Positions 18,025 through 26,640 are shown, counted from the stretch's first letter. The stretch is 64,000 nucleotides of DNA from Cloacibacterium normanense (GCF_003860565.1 NZ_CP034157.1:1364001-1428000); one strand, 5' to 3'. The notes: a model not told the origin generated them from the sequence alone. Made by a program: numbers and translations.

Positions 18025-18042
18025 GCAACCCAAAAAGGTTGC
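18025..18042 (-). terminator. Terminator of the cytochrome c gene
   Basis: GCAACC/GGTTGC arms with a 6-base loop, followed on the minus strand by TTTTTTC, 32 bases after the stop of the gene at 18074. Confidence 0.75.
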
Positions 18043-18073
18043 CTTCTGTTAAAATCACAATTGGTACAATTGT

Positions 18074-18466
18074 TTATTTTTTTAGGGTGAGAATATATTT
18101 CACCATTTTTTTAGCATTTTCTTTATCCATTCCAGCGTGAGCAGACATAGGAACTTCTCCCCAAACTCCGCTACCACCGTTAATGATTTTATCTGCTAAC
18201 ATATCAATATCCGCTTCAGTATATTTTGCCGCTACTTCTTGATAAGAAGGACCTACTAATTTAGCATCTTCTTTATGACAAGTAAGACAATCTGAACCTG
18301 CGATTAATGCTTTACCTTCTTCTTCAGGAGTTGCAGCAGCTGTAGCAGCAGTTTGCTCTGTAGGTTCTGGCAACATTACATTTGATTCTTTTACTGGCTC
18401 TTCTTTTTTAGAACAAGAAACCGCTACTAATGCACCGAAAGCTAGTGTTAAAATAATTCTTTTCAT
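18074..18466 (-). CDS. Lipoprotein c-type cytochrome, monohaem
   Basis: 130 residues. A lipoprotein signal ends in VAVSC (Cys18), followed by a low-complexity Glu/Ala/Pro/Thr linker and a class I cytochrome c domain: haem-binding CLTCH near 60-64 and a later methionine in VPMSAHAGM as the likely axial ligand. It probably sits on the periplasmic side of a membrane and carries electrons, for example to a terminal oxidase or peroxidase; the partner is not in the window. It is a single-gene unit with its own promoter and terminator, divergent from lipB. Confidence 0.88.
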   Translation of the reverse strand: MKRIILTLAFGALVAVSCSKKEEPVKESNVMLPEPTEQTAATAAATPEEEGKALIAGSDCLTCHKEDAKLVGPSYQEVAAKYTEADIDMLADKIINGGSGVWGEVPMSAHAGMDKENAKKMVKYILTLKK

Positions 18467-18497
18467 AGATATAATATTTTATTTATTTTAATTTTTT

Positions 18498-18505
18498 CAA
18501 ATTTA
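18498..18505 (-). promoter_or_regulatory. -7 box for the cytochrome c gene
   Basis: Minus-strand TAAATTTG, 32 bases before the ATG at 18466, in the divergent gap with lipB. Confidence 0.5.
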
Positions 18506-18595
18506 GTGAATAAAGCCTTCTCTTTTTTCAAAATGCTAAAAATCATATCAGATTTTTTAAAAAATTTATTCAAAGCATAATTATTAAAAAAAACT

Positions 18596-18603
18596 TATTT
18601 TTG
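18596..18603 (+). promoter_or_regulatory. -7 box for lipB, decides its start
   Basis: TATTTTTG, a full -7 match. Its final G is the first base of a possible GTG start at 18603, so that GTG cannot be within the transcript; the ATG at 18621 is the better start. Confidence 0.55.
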
Positions 18604-18620
18604 TGAACCAAAAATTAGAA

Positions 18621-19343
18621 ATGAACGCTTCACAAAACAAAAAAATAAAATTCGAAGAATTGGGTCTTAAAAATTATCTTGAGGCTTTTGAATATCAACA
18701 ATCTTTAATGGATAAAATCATTGCCATTAAAATCAAAAATAGAGAAAACGAAGACCAAGAACCCGAAACTACTCCTAATTATTTACTGTTTGTAGAACAC
18801 CCACATGTTTACACTTTAGGAAAATCTGGTGACGAGCACAATATGCTTGCTAATGAAAGTAAACTAAAAGAAATTGACGCCACTTTCGTAAAGACCAATC
18901 GCGGTGGAGACATTACCTATCACGGTTTTGGTCAACTTGTAGGGTATCCGATTTTAGATTTAGACAACTTCAAATCAGATATTCATTTATATATGAGAAA
19001 TCTGGAAGAAGTAATCATCAGAACCATTGCAGAATACGGTTTAAAAGGCGAAAGAAGCGTGGGCGAAACTGGAGTTTGGCTAGATGTAGGAAAACCTTAT
19101 GCTAGAAAAATTTGTGCATTGGGTGTTAAAACTTCAAAATGGGTGACTATGCACGGTTTTGCCATCAATGTCAATACAGACTTACGCTATTTCGAATACA
19201 TTATTCCTTGCGGAATCAAGGACAAAGCAGTTACTTCCCTAAAACGTGAACTAGAAAGAGAATTTACACCGGCAGAAGTAGAAGAAGTAAAAGAAAAAAT
19301 AAAGAAACATTTTCAAGATGTTTTCGAAGCGGAACTTTTTTAA
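18621..19343 (+). CDS. lipB: Octanoyltransferase (lipoyl(octanoyl) transferase)
   Basis: 240 residues. LipB moves octanoate from acyl carrier protein to lipoyl domains, such as that of the E2 protein encoded at 22740. Visible: VEHPHVYTLGK, the RGGDITYHGFGQLVGYP block containing the substrate His, KICALGVK with the conserved Cys-Lys catalytic region (kIxAlGVk type), and HGFAINVN plus PCGI near the end. A GTG six codons upstream (18603) would extend the frame, but it coincides with the last base of a TATTTTTG promoter box, so the ATG is chosen. The stop lies 16 bases from the convergent monooxygenase gene. Confidence 0.95.
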   Translation: MNASQNKKIKFEELGLKNYLEAFEYQQSLMDKIIAIKIKNRENEDQEPETTPNYLLFVEHPHVYTLGKSGDEHNMLANESKLKEIDATFVKTNRGGDITYHGFGQLVGYPILDLDNFKSDIHLYMRNLEEVIIRTIAEYGLKGERSVGETGVWLDVGKPYARKICALGVKTSKWVTMHGFAINVNTDLRYFEYIIPCGIKDKAVTSLKRELEREFTPAEVEEVKEKIKKHFQDVFEAELF

Positions 19344-19359
19344 GTTTCGCTTTTTCTTT

Positions 19360-19650
19360 TTAAAAAATCTTCGCTCCTCTGTAAACTTCTGTTTGAGATT
19401 CCATCAGTGGAGCTGCGCTTTGTCTAAAAGTAAAAAGATGTTCTGTTCCTGCATGTAAATGATGATGTTCTTCGGTTTCCCAAAGTTCAATTAAGAAAAA
19501 AGTGCCTTTATTTTCTCGGTCTTCTATTAAATCATATTGAAGACAACCTTCTTCTTTTCTGGTTTCTATTACTAATTTTTTCAATAATTCTATCGCATCA
19601 AAAAGATGATTTTCTTTGAATCTAAATAATGCTACAATGTATAAATTCAT
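19360..19650 (-). CDS. Antibiotic biosynthesis monooxygenase (ABM/YgiN-type) protein
   Basis: 96 residues, a single dimeric ferredoxin-like ABM domain: VALFRFKENHLFDAIELLKKL, then EEGCLQYDLIED and FFLIELWETEEHHHLHAGTEH. Members include quinol monooxygenase YgiN and polyketide-modifying oxygenases that work without cofactors. The conserved ELWxxxxxxxxH pattern is seen. With no pathway context the substrate is unknown. A TACATTTG box is 26 bases upstream of the ATG. Confidence 0.82.
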   Translation of the reverse strand: MNLYIVALFRFKENHLFDAIELLKKLVIETRKEEGCLQYDLIEDRENKGTFFLIELWETEEHHHLHAGTEHLFTFRQSAAPLMESQTEVYRGAKIF

Positions 19651-19675
19651 AACTTCTGAATTATTTTTAATAGGG

Positions 19676-19683
19676 CAAATGTA
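19676..19683 (-). promoter_or_regulatory. -7 box for the ABM gene
   Basis: Minus-strand TACATTTG, matching TAnnTTTG, 26 bases upstream of the ATG at 19650. Confidence 0.45.
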
Positions 19684-19721
19684 GAAATTTGAAACTATAA
19701 ACTAAAAATTTCAACAATAAA

Positions 19722-19747
19722 AAAGCCTTCAAATACAAGAAGGCTTT
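19722..19747 (-). terminator. Terminator of the M36 peptidase gene
   Basis: AAAGCCTTC/GAAGGCTTT arms (9 bases) with an 8-base loop and a T-run on the minus strand, 25 bases after the stop at 19772. Confidence 0.8.
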
Positions 19748-19771
19748 AAAATTCAATTCATATTAAGAAGA

Positions 19772-22381
19772 TTATTTTTCAATAATTATTTTTTGAGAAA
19801 AATTAACTCCAATTCCTTCTCCTTTTATAATATAAATACCATTTGAAAGTCTAGAAGTATCAACTGTATTTTGGGATTTAAGATTCTTTTTCTCAGAAAT
19901 AACCAGCTTTCCAGTAGCATCATATACCGATATAATTGTCTCGCCAATTGCTAATGAATTTGATTTTATAAAAATTTCATTTTTCGCAGGATTAGGATAA
20001 ATCTGAACCTCTTTATTTAAAGTAACTTCTTCACTAGTAAGCGAAGATGAACATTCTGCTGGATAAGTAAAATCTTCTACTTGATCATTAAGAGCTGCAA
20101 TCATATTGGTGCTATTAACAGGGGTAATAGATTTCTTAAGTCCTGCACTTGCTTTTACACCTAAACCTCTTTTTGCAAAAACTCCCCAAATCATACATTT
20201 ATCAGTTCCTTCAGTTGTACTAAGTTCAGCTTGCAAAATAGCATCTCTACCATCAATAAAAGTGGGTGAACAAGCAGTAACCTTCATAGCATCAGTTACC
20301 AACTGCAAAACTCTTGCGCTACCAGAATTAGGATTTGCTGTAACATCTGAGCTATAGCCATATTTTTCTACATATTTCCAATGTAAATCCCATAGCATAG
20401 TTGCCCACACAAAACCAATAGAATGCACATTACTAGAACCATCAGAAAAAGACATTCCATTGGTTCTACCGTATGTATAATTATTAATTGTAAAATTAGG
20501 CGAATATTTTGCAGGGCGAATTCCTAATCCATTAGTAGCTTCTGCAGAAGAAAATGTACCAACTCCTCTTGGAACAGAAGCAGTATCGCCTGGTTGATTA
20601 GTCATCATTAAAGCAAGAAAATCTGACCATCCCTCTCCCATTTGTTCATTAGAATTATATTGATTAAGACAAGTTGCTGTTGTCCCTATAAGCCTGTTAG
20701 AAACTCCATGTCCATATTCATGGGCTATAATTCCGTTATCTAAATCTGCATCTATGTAAATATGTTTTGTTTCATCATCAGAAATAGTAACATTAACAGG
20801 CGTTCTTGATAATTGATTTGCAATTGCTACACCTTCCGAATTTTCAATTAATATTGAAGGAATTGTAACTGTGGTGTCAACTCCTCCCATTTGCCCTATA
20901 TAAGCAGAAGTGGGTGCATTATAAATAATTGCAGCAACAGCTCCATTATTTTGAGCATTTTTAACCTTTACTGTAAAATTACATGACCCTCTTTGTATTA
21001 AAGCTATTTTACCATATAAATTTTCAGAAATCGCAGTACAACCATCCACAGGAGTTGTTAGAGCAACATTAGCTGTAATTCTAGCATTTGTTAAGGCAGG
21101 ACCGAAAGCTGCATCTTTAGTGTCGGGCTTTCTAGATGCAAATGTAGAAGGCGCATTATACACCAATCTGTTTACACTAGCAGGATCCCAAAGATACATT
21201 TGCATTCTTGGTGATGAGCCATCTGCTGGAGTTGCAAAATTAGCATTATTCAATTTCTGAGTAGTAGCTTCGCTAGCATCTCTAGCTTCTGCATTTACAG
21301 CATCATTTCCACTTCCTAAAGTTGTAAAATTTGTTGTTTGAAAATTTCTCCAAGTCTCGTTAAACCCAAATTTATACATTATATCATGAATTTTATTATT
21401 CATATAAAATAAATTGGTTACTGCAGCATCTTTATATGTAGTATGATACTGAGTTAAATCAATAGGGAAATCGAATATTCTAGAAGCTCCACCATCAGTA
21501 GCATTTTCCACAGAAGCAGTATTAGTATTAGTTACATCTGTATAAGCATAAACATTATTACCCCTAGTATAAGTATAATGATTAGTTCCATCAGAATGCC
21601 AACCTTCTGGCGAAACTGTAAGATCCCAAGGATTAGTAACAAGAGTTCTTACCCCAAACGAAGGGGCTTCTACTGGCAATGCATATACTCTGTATGAAGC
21701 ATTATCTGGTGACAAAAAAGATAGTGTAGATTCAAAAGGTTTATTTTCTGGCTTTACAAATTTGTTAATTTCATGTTCCTCATGTTTATCGTGATTACCA
21801 TCAAAACGACAAGAAAGATTAAGATTTTGCTTTTCAAAAATTTCACCACTAGTTGCATCTGCCACAATACTCCAATAATTAGAAGAACCTTCTTCTTCAA
21901 ACTGATATAAATATGCTAATTTTAATTCATTGTCGAGTGGAAAATATACTTTTTTAAAAAAAACAGAATTAGGCTTTCCTTTTTCTGACAAACTATATGT
22001 GCCTTTTTCAATTGAAGCATTATTTAAAACCTTAGAAAAAATAATCTCTACATTATCTGCTTTTTCTTGTTTTGATACAATAGAAGATTTATAAAAATTT
22101 TCGTTTATTGATAATAATTTCTCATTCTTAATCAACACATTTCCGTAAGAATTATACACTGGGACTCCCAAAAAAGTCTGTTGAACTTGCAAAACTGTAG
22201 ATTTCATACTGGTAGAATAGTCTTCAGTTTTAATTGCAAATTCTTTATTCGCAGATTTTAAACTTCGATATTTGGCAGAATTATTAAAGTAGTTTTTTAG
22301 AATTTCTTCATTCTTTTGTGCCGCCAATAAATTACTGCAAAGCAATGCACCAAAAGTTAAATAGTAAATTTCTTTTCTCAT
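19772..22381 (-). CDS. Secreted M36 (fungalysin) metallopeptidase with PA insert and T9SS tail
   Basis: 869 residues. Order of parts: signal peptide (first ~20), a fungalysin-type propeptide to about 220, M36 catalytic domain with zinc motif HEYGH (His554, His558) and the downstream ligand region GEGWSDF, a protease-associated (PA) domain inserted ahead of the zinc motif (about 440-530, IALIQRGSCNFTVKVKNAQ), and a C-terminal type IX secretion sorting domain (IYPNPAKNEIFI, then LSNGIYIIKGE). It should be exported by Sec, then released or surface-anchored through T9SS, and digest external protein. It is a single-gene unit with a terminator. Confidence 0.93.
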   Translation of the reverse strand: MRKEIYYLTFGALLCSNLLAAQKNEEILKNYFNNSAKYRSLKSANKEFAIKTEDYSTSMKSTVLQVQQTFLGVPVYNSYGNVLIKNEKLLSINENFYKSSIVSKQEKADNVEIIFSKVLNNASIEKGTYSLSEKGKPNSVFFKKVYFPLDNELKLAYLYQFEEEGSSNYWSIVADATSGEIFEKQNLNLSCRFDGNHDKHEEHEINKFVKPENKPFESTLSFLSPDNASYRVYALPVEAPSFGVRTLVTNPWDLTVSPEGWHSDGTNHYTYTRGNNVYAYTDVTNTNTASVENATDGGASRIFDFPIDLTQYHTTYKDAAVTNLFYMNNKIHDIMYKFGFNETWRNFQTTNFTTLGSGNDAVNAEARDASEATTQKLNNANFATPADGSSPRMQMYLWDPASVNRLVYNAPSTFASRKPDTKDAAFGPALTNARITANVALTTPVDGCTAISENLYGKIALIQRGSCNFTVKVKNAQNNGAVAAIIYNAPTSAYIGQMGGVDTTVTIPSILIENSEGVAIANQLSRTPVNVTISDDETKHIYIDADLDNGIIAHEYGHGVSNRLIGTTATCLNQYNSNEQMGEGWSDFLALMMTNQPGDTASVPRGVGTFSSAEATNGLGIRPAKYSPNFTINNYTYGRTNGMSFSDGSSNVHSIGFVWATMLWDLHWKYVEKYGYSSDVTANPNSGSARVLQLVTDAMKVTACSPTFIDGRDAILQAELSTTEGTDKCMIWGVFAKRGLGVKASAGLKKSITPVNSTNMIAALNDQVEDFTYPAECSSSLTSEEVTLNKEVQIYPNPAKNEIFIKSNSLAIGETIISVYDATGKLVISEKKNLKSQNTVDTSRLSNGIYIIKGEGIGVNFSQKIIIEK

Positions 22382-22739
22382 AATTTTATATATATTAAGT
22401 ATAATAGATAAGCATTAATTGATAAAATCATTGTCTTTTTTTTTATTGTGAAATAAAAACTAAATCTCAGTTTATTTAAACTATTAAATAAAAATTAAAT
22501 CAACAAGGAAAAAAAAGCAATAAATTTTGAAGCTAAAAAAAGCAAAAACAAATTATATCATTTAGTGAATTTAAGAAAAAACACAATAAATTCACAACTA
22601 ATTTCATCATTACCATGCAATAATATGATTTTTATTTGACAATTTATAGAAAAAAATCAATTTATGAAATTCGCAATTTTTAACAAAAAAAATATTATAT
22701 ATTAAAATTTTTTATCTTTGTGAAAATTCAAAAAGTAAA
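22382..22739. other. 358-base A/T-rich intergenic region
   Basis: Divergent gap between the M36 peptidase and the E2 gene, mostly A/T homopolymer-like tracts. Apart from the E2 promoter box at 22713-22720 no gene, hairpin or repeat is seen. No TAnnTTTG match is found for the peptidase gene, so its promoter may be of another class. Confidence 0.6.
22713..22720 (+). promoter_or_regulatory. -7 box for the E2 gene
   Basis: TATCTTTG, matching TAnnTTTG, 20 bases before the ATG at 22740. Confidence 0.5.
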
Positions 22740-24083
22740 ATGGCAGAATACAAATTAATCCTTCCAAGCATGGGAGAAGGCGTGATGGAAGCTACTATTA
22801 TCAGTTGGTTATATAATGAAGGCGACACCGTAAATGAAGATGATTCTGTGGTAGAAATTGCTACCGACAAAGTAGACTCTGATGTTCCTACACCAGTTTC
22901 TGGGAAAATTGTAAAAATTTTAAAACATAAAGACGAAGTTGCTAAAATTGGTGAAGCAATCGCTATTTTAGACATTTCGACTCCGCTCAATGGAACAGCA
23001 GGAGAAGGAGAAGCTGCTCCAGTTGTAGAAACTCCGAAAATAGAAGAGCCTAAAACTGAAGCTCCTGCTGCTGAAGTAGTAAAAGAATTAGAAAAACCTT
23101 TAGCTACCACTTCTACTCCTCAAGAATTTTCTGGAGATGTTTATCTTTCTCCACTCGTAAAATCTATTGCTCAAGAAGAAAATATTTCTGAAGCAGAACT
23201 TAAAACCATTAAAGGTTCTGGTTTAGAAGGCAGAATCACCAAAGAAGATATTCTAGCTTTTGTAAAAAATAGAAGTGATGAAAAGGTTGAGGCAAAGGTA
23301 AAGGTTGAGGAAATTTCTCCATCTCTCCAACTCTCCAATTCTCCCACTCCAACTCTCCCACTTTCTACAAATGAAGGTGATGAAATCATTCCAATGGATA
23401 GAGTTAGAAAAATCATTGCAGATGCTATGGTTAATTCTAAGAGAACTTCGCCACACGTTACTTCTTTCATAGAATCAGACGTAACCAATGTGGTAAAATG
23501 GAGAGCTAAACATAAAGATATTTTTGAAAAACGTGAAGGCGAAAAATTAACTTTCATGCCTATTTTCGTGAAAGCTGTGGTAAAAGCCATTCAAGATTTC
23601 CCAATGATTAATGTTTCTGTAGATGGTGACAAAATCATCAAAAAGAAAAATATCAACATCGGTATGGCAACTGCTTTACCAGACGGAAACCTAATTGTTC
23701 CTGTAATTAAAAACGCTGACCAATTATCACTTTCTGGATTGGCAAAAGCAATTAACGATTTGGCTTACAGAGCAAGAAACAAAAAACTTCGTCCAGAAGA
23801 TACTCAAGGTGCTACTTACACCATTTCAAACGTAGGAACTTTCGGAAATCTAATGGGAACGCCTATTATTCCTCAACCGCAAGTTGCGATTTTAGCAATT
23901 GGTGCAATTGTAAAAAAACCTGCAGTTATCGAAACCAAAGATGGCGACATGATTGGCATTCGTCAAATGATGTTTATGAGTCATTCTTATGACCACAGAG
24001 TTGTAGACGGTTCTCTTGGCGGAATGTTCCTAAAACACGTTCATGATTACCTACAAAATTGGGACATGAATACAGAAATTTAA
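22740..24083 (+). CDS. 2-oxo acid dehydrogenase E2 component (dihydrolipoyl acyltransferase, likely branched-chain)
   Basis: 447 residues. One lipoyl domain (1-80; lipoylated Lys44 in ATDKVDSD), a Pro/Glu/Ala linker, a peripheral subunit-binding domain (about 134-175, YLSPLVKSIAQEE), a second linker, and the catalytic acyltransferase domain ending with HSYDHRVVDG, which holds the active-site His and Asp. E2 transfers the acyl group from lipoamide to CoA. With the fused E1 at 26754 it most likely forms a branched-chain 2-oxo acid dehydrogenase, feeding iso-fatty acid synthesis; a pyruvate or 2-oxoglutarate role is less likely. The second linker carries an unusual C/T-rich repeat (23310-23372). 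Confidence 0.92.
   Translation: MAEYKLILPSMGEGVMEATIISWLYNEGDTVNEDDSVVEIATDKVDSDVPTPVSGKIVKILKHKDEVAKIGEAIAILDISTPLNGTAGEGEAAPVVETPKIEEPKTEAPAAEVVKELEKPLATTSTPQEFSGDVYLSPLVKSIAQEENISEAELKTIKGSGLEGRITKEDILAFVKNRSDEKVEAKVKVEEISPSLQLSNSPTPTLPLSTNEGDEIIPMDRVRKIIADAMVNSKRTSPHVTSFIESDVTNVVKWRAKHKDIFEKREGEKLTFMPIFVKAVVKAIQDFPMINVSVDGDKIIKKKNINIGMATALPDGNLIVPVIKNADQLSLSGLAKAINDLAYRARNKKLRPEDTQGATYTISNVGTFGNLMGTPIIPQPQVAILAIGAIVKKPAVIETKDGDMIGIRQMMFMSHSYDHRVVDGSLGGMFLKHVHDYLQNWDMNTEI
23310..23372. repeat. C/T-rich octamer-like repeat inside the E2 linker
   Basis: A run built from variants of CTCTCCAA and CTCTCCCA, in frame within the E2 gene. It codes for a Ser/Pro/Leu/Thr stretch (SPSLQLSNSPTPTLPL) in the flexible linker between the subunit-binding and catalytic domains. 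Base use differs sharply from the surrounding gene. Confidence 0.7.
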
Positions 24084-24112
24084 GAGCCAAGAAAAAAGGA
24101 AAAAGATAAAGG

Positions 24113-24141
24113 AACCTTCGAAATTTTTCGGAGGTTTTTTT
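24113..24141 (+). terminator. Terminator of the E2 gene
   Basis: AACCTTCGAA/TTCGGAGGTT arms (10 bases with one G-U pair, 4-base loop) followed by seven T, 30 bases after the E2 stop. Confidence 0.8.
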
Positions 24142-24148
24142 GTGGGTT

Positions 24149-24191
24149 CCCCTCTTTTAGAGGGGTGTCAATCCGCTTTAGCGAGATTGAC
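24149..24191. repeat. Double-hairpin interspersed element
   Basis: Two adjacent near-perfect hairpins: CCCCTCT/AGAGGGG with a 3-base loop (24149-24165) and GTCAATCCGCT/AGCG-GATTGAC with a TT loop and a bulged A (24167-24191). A further imperfect stem (ATCTTTTTCTT with AAGAAAAAGGAT, about 24227-24270) and a segment reading GTCGCTGCAATCGGGGCTAG follow. The block is richer in G+C than its surroundings and has the look of a dispersed REP-like repeat of Flavobacteriales. No coding frame. Confidence 0.7.
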
Positions 24192-24338
24192 GGGGTGTTT
24201 TAGAAGCATTTCCCGCTTTCCGCTATATCTTTTTCTTGTAACCGCAATTCCCAATCTAAGAAAAAGGATGTCGCTGCAATCGGGGCTAGTTACATTTTCG
24301 TCAAAAAATTGCTATTTTTGAAAAAAAAATAATAAACC

Positions 24339-24758
24339 ATGAAAAAAATAATTACTTTATCATTTTTAGTAATCATTTTAGTAAGTTGTAATAATAGAAT
24401 TGCCATTAAGTATGATGATAAAAACCATCAATTAACAAGTTTAGAGAAAAATTTTGAAAAAAAAACAAGTCCATTTCTCAATATAACTTTTGAAGACTAC
24501 TTTAAATCTGATTACATTAAAATATATGTTGATAAAAAATTAGTTTATGACAAAAAAATTAGCACAAGTGATATTTTAGGTGTTGCAGATTCTTATGAAT
24601 TAGAAAAGGATTTCAAAGAAGTAATTATCTATATCAATAATCAAAAAATTATTTTAACTAAAGAAAAAACTCTTGACTATAAAAATATTTATGTCAATAA
24701 ACTTCCAAATAATAAAATAGAAATACTCATTTCAAAAAAGTTCCATATTTACAAGTAA
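24339..24758 (+). CDS. Hypothetical lipoprotein
   Basis: 139 residues. A short signal peptide ends in IILVSC (lipobox, Cys17), so the product is probably a lipoprotein. The remainder is Lys/Ile/Tyr-rich and predicted from composition to be mostly beta strand; no known family is recognised. It starts after the double-hairpin repeat block and ends 11 bases before an acetyltransferase gene, with which it may be co-transcribed. Confidence 0.6.
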   Translation: MKKIITLSFLVIILVSCNNRIAIKYDDKNHQLTSLEKNFEKKTSPFLNITFEDYFKSDYIKIYVDKKLVYDKKISTSDILGVADSYELEKDFKEVIIYINNQKIILTKEKTLDYKNIYVNKLPNNKIEILISKKFHIYK

Positions 24759-24769
24759 AATTTTTCAAT

Positions 24770-25246
24770 ATGAATAACTTCCAAATCCGTAAAGCAACAC
24801 CAGAAGACACACAAACCATCTTTGACTTAATCTACAAATTAGCTGTTTACGAAAAATTAGAAAACGATGTTATCACTTCAGTAGAAGAACTTCGCACCAA
24901 TATTTTTGAGAAAAAATTTGCAGAAGTGCTCATCGCAGAAGAAGACGAAAAACCAGTTGGTTTTGCACTCTATTTTCATAATTTTTCTACGTTTGTTGGC
25001 AAACCAGGAATTTATCTAGAAGATTTATTCGTAGAACCAGAAACTCGCGGAAAAGGTTACGGAAAAGCACTTTTAGTAGAACTCGCAAGAATTGCCAAAG
25101 AAAGAAACTGTGGTAGATTAGAATGGAGCGTACTCGATTGGAATACGCCTTCTATAGAATTTTATAAATCTCTAGGTGCAAAACCAATGGATGAATGGAC
25201 GGTGTTCCGTTTAGACAAAAGTGGAATAGAAAATTTAGCGAAATAA
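24770..25246 (+). CDS. GNAT family N-acetyltransferase
   Basis: 158 residues with the GNAT fold: N-terminal IRKATPEDTQTI, beta strands LIAEEDEKPVGFALYF, the acetyl-CoA loop ETRGKGYGKALLVELA (motif R-x-x-G-x-G/A) and the C-terminal WSVLDWNTPSIEFYKSLGA. The YLEDLFVEPETRGKGYG and DWN-PSIEFYKSLGA pattern resembles diamine/spermidine N-acetyltransferases, so a polyamine or small amine is a plausible acceptor, but this is not proven. It lies just upstream of the ribosomal protein operon, which has its own promoter. Confidence 0.88.
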   Translation: MNNFQIRKATPEDTQTIFDLIYKLAVYEKLENDVITSVEELRTNIFEKKFAEVLIAEEDEKPVGFALYFHNFSTFVGKPGIYLEDLFVEPETRGKGYGKALLVELARIAKERNCGRLEWSVLDWNTPSIEFYKSLGAKPMDEWTVFRLDKSGIENLAK

Positions 25247-25299
25247 ATCTAAATTCAGACATTAACACATCGTCAAATCAACAAATTATCACATCATTA

Positions 25300-25330
25300 T
25301 TGTGTATTTAAAAAAGTTTCAATACTTTTG
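25300..25330 (+). promoter_or_regulatory. Promoter of the rpsF-rpsR-rplI operon
   Basis: A TTG at 25300-25302 and TACTTTTG at 25323-25330 are 20 bases apart, which fits the Bacteroidota -33/-7 consensus well. The rpsF ATG is 34 bases downstream. Confidence 0.65.
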
Positions 25331-25364
25331 CACCTCGAAATAATTAACAAATATTTTTAACATT

Positions 25365-25706
25365 ATGAACAATTACGAAACTGTTTTCATTTTAACTCCC
25401 GTTCTATCTGACGCTCAGGTGGAGGAAGCAGTTAAAAAATTCGAAGACTTCTTAAAAGAGCACAACTGCGAAATCGTTGCTAAAGAAAATTGGGGTCTTA
25501 AAAAATTAGCTTATCCTATTCAATTAAAAAAGAATGGATTCTACACTTTGATTGAATTCAAAGGTGAAGGTACTGTAGTTGCAGGTTTAGAAACTGCTTT
25601 CAAACGTGACGAGAGAGTAATCCGTTACTTAACTACTAAACTTGATAAGCATGGCGTAGAATACGCAGTGAAAAGAAGAGCTAAAGTAAAAACTGCTAAA
25701 GCTTAA
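25365..25706 (+). CDS. rpsF: 30S ribosomal protein S6
   Basis: 113 residues. Opens with [16 protein letters not shown], the S6 signature, and continues with [23 protein letters not shown] and the [16 protein letters not shown] segment. S6 binds S18 on the platform of the small subunit. It is first in an S6-S18-L9 operon; the priB/ssb gene found between S6 and S18 in many other bacteria is absent. Confidence 0.97.
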   Translation: MNNYETVFILTPVLSDAQVEEAVKKFEDFLKEHNCEIVAKENWGLKKLAYPIQLKKNGFYTLIEFKGEGTVVAGLETAFKRDERVIRYLTTKLDKHGVEYAVKRRAKVKTAKA

Positions 25707-25733
25707 TTTTTAACCCTTAAAAAATTTACAAAA

Positions 25734-26036
25734 ATGGCAATCGACGACATGGCAAAACAAGCATCAGCTGGAGGTGAATCAGAAGTAAAATTTCTTACTC
25801 CACTTGATATCAATACTAAATCTGACAAAAAATACTGTAGATTCAAAAAATTCGGTATTAAATACGTAGACTATAAAGATGCTGACTTCTTATTACAGTT
25901 CGTAAACGAACAAGGTAAAATTTTACCAAGAAGATATACAGGTACTTCTCTTAAATATCAAAGAAAAGTTTCTGCAGCAATCAAAAGAGCTAGACACTTA
26001 GCTTTAATGCCTTACGTAGCAGACTTATTAAAATAA
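25734..26036 (+). CDS. rpsR: 30S ribosomal protein S18
   Basis: 100 residues, longer than the 75 of E. coli because of an N-terminal extension ([17 protein letters not shown]) typical of Flavobacteriales; an internal ATG at codon 6 is a less likely start. The core is clear: [18 protein letters not shown], the [19 protein letters not shown] segment and the [10 protein letters not shown] end. Starts 27 bases after rpsF. Confidence 0.97.
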   Translation: MAIDDMAKQASAGGESEVKFLTPLDINTKSDKKYCRFKKFGIKYVDYKDADFLLQFVNEQGKILPRRYTGTSLKYQRKVSAAIKRARHLALMPYVADLLK

Positions 26037-26110
26037 TTATTAACAAAAAATAAATTGTTGGTTTTAGTTTTACTAAACCTAACTTTTTAAAACAAAAAAG
26101 GACAACAACA

Positions 26111-26587
26111 ATGGAAATTATCCTAAAAAAAGACGTAGAAAACTTAGGACTTGAGTTTGATACAGTAAATGTAAAACCAGGTTATGCAAGAAACTTCTTA
26201 ATCCCTCAAGGTTATGCACTTCTTGCAACTCCTAAGAACAAAGCTGCTCTAGAAGCTACTTTAGAAGCTAGAAAAGAAGAAGAAGCTAAATTAATCGTTG
26301 CTGCAACTGCAATCATCGAAAAATTAAAAGCTACTACCATTTCTATCTCTGCTAAAGCTGGTGCAGGTGATAAGATTTTTGGTTCTATTAACAATGCTAC
26401 TTTAGCTGAAGAATTAGCGAAAGCTGGTGTAGAAGTAGACAAAAAATACATCAAAATCCCTGGAAATACTATCAAGAGAACAGGTAAATTCTCTGCTAAA
26501 GTAAGACCTCACAGAAACGTAGAATACGATTATGAATTCGAAGTTGTTTCTGATGTAGTTGCTGAAGAAGCAAACCCTGAAGCTTAA
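26111..26587 (+). CDS. rplI: 50S ribosomal protein L9
   Basis: 158 residues. The N-terminal domain reads MEIILKKDVENLGLEFDTVNVKPGYARNFLIPQGYAL when taken in parts (MEIILKKDVENLG, then VKPGYARNFLIPQGYA), the L9 signature; a long connecting helix rich in Glu/Ala/Lys follows and then the C-terminal domain (AGAGDKIFGSINNATLAEEL). Last gene of the operon, closed by a strong terminator. Confidence 0.97.
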   Translation: MEIILKKDVENLGLEFDTVNVKPGYARNFLIPQGYALLATPKNKAALEATLEARKEEEAKLIVAATAIIEKLKATTISISAKAGAGDKIFGSINNATLAEELAKAGVEVDKKYIKIPGNTIKRTGKFSAKVRPHRNVEYDYEFEVVSDVVAEEANPEA

Positions 26588-26610
26588 AATTCAGACTTAT
26601 AAATATTAAG

Positions 26611-26640
26611 AACGCTCTCAAAATTTTGAGAGCGTTTTTT
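26611..26640 (+). terminator. Terminator of the rpsF-rpsR-rplI operon
   Basis: Perfect 13-base arms (26611-26623 and 26624-26636; AACGCTCTCAAAA and its complement) followed by T residues, 24 bases after the rplI stop. Confidence 0.9.

Noticed and set aside
18603-18620. GTG start of lipB six codons upstream
   Set aside because: The GTG overlaps the last base of a TATTTTTG promoter box, so it would lie before the transcript start.
23171-23590. Minus-strand open frames antisense to the E2 gene
   Set aside because: They follow the E2 codon pattern in reverse and have no recognisable domains.
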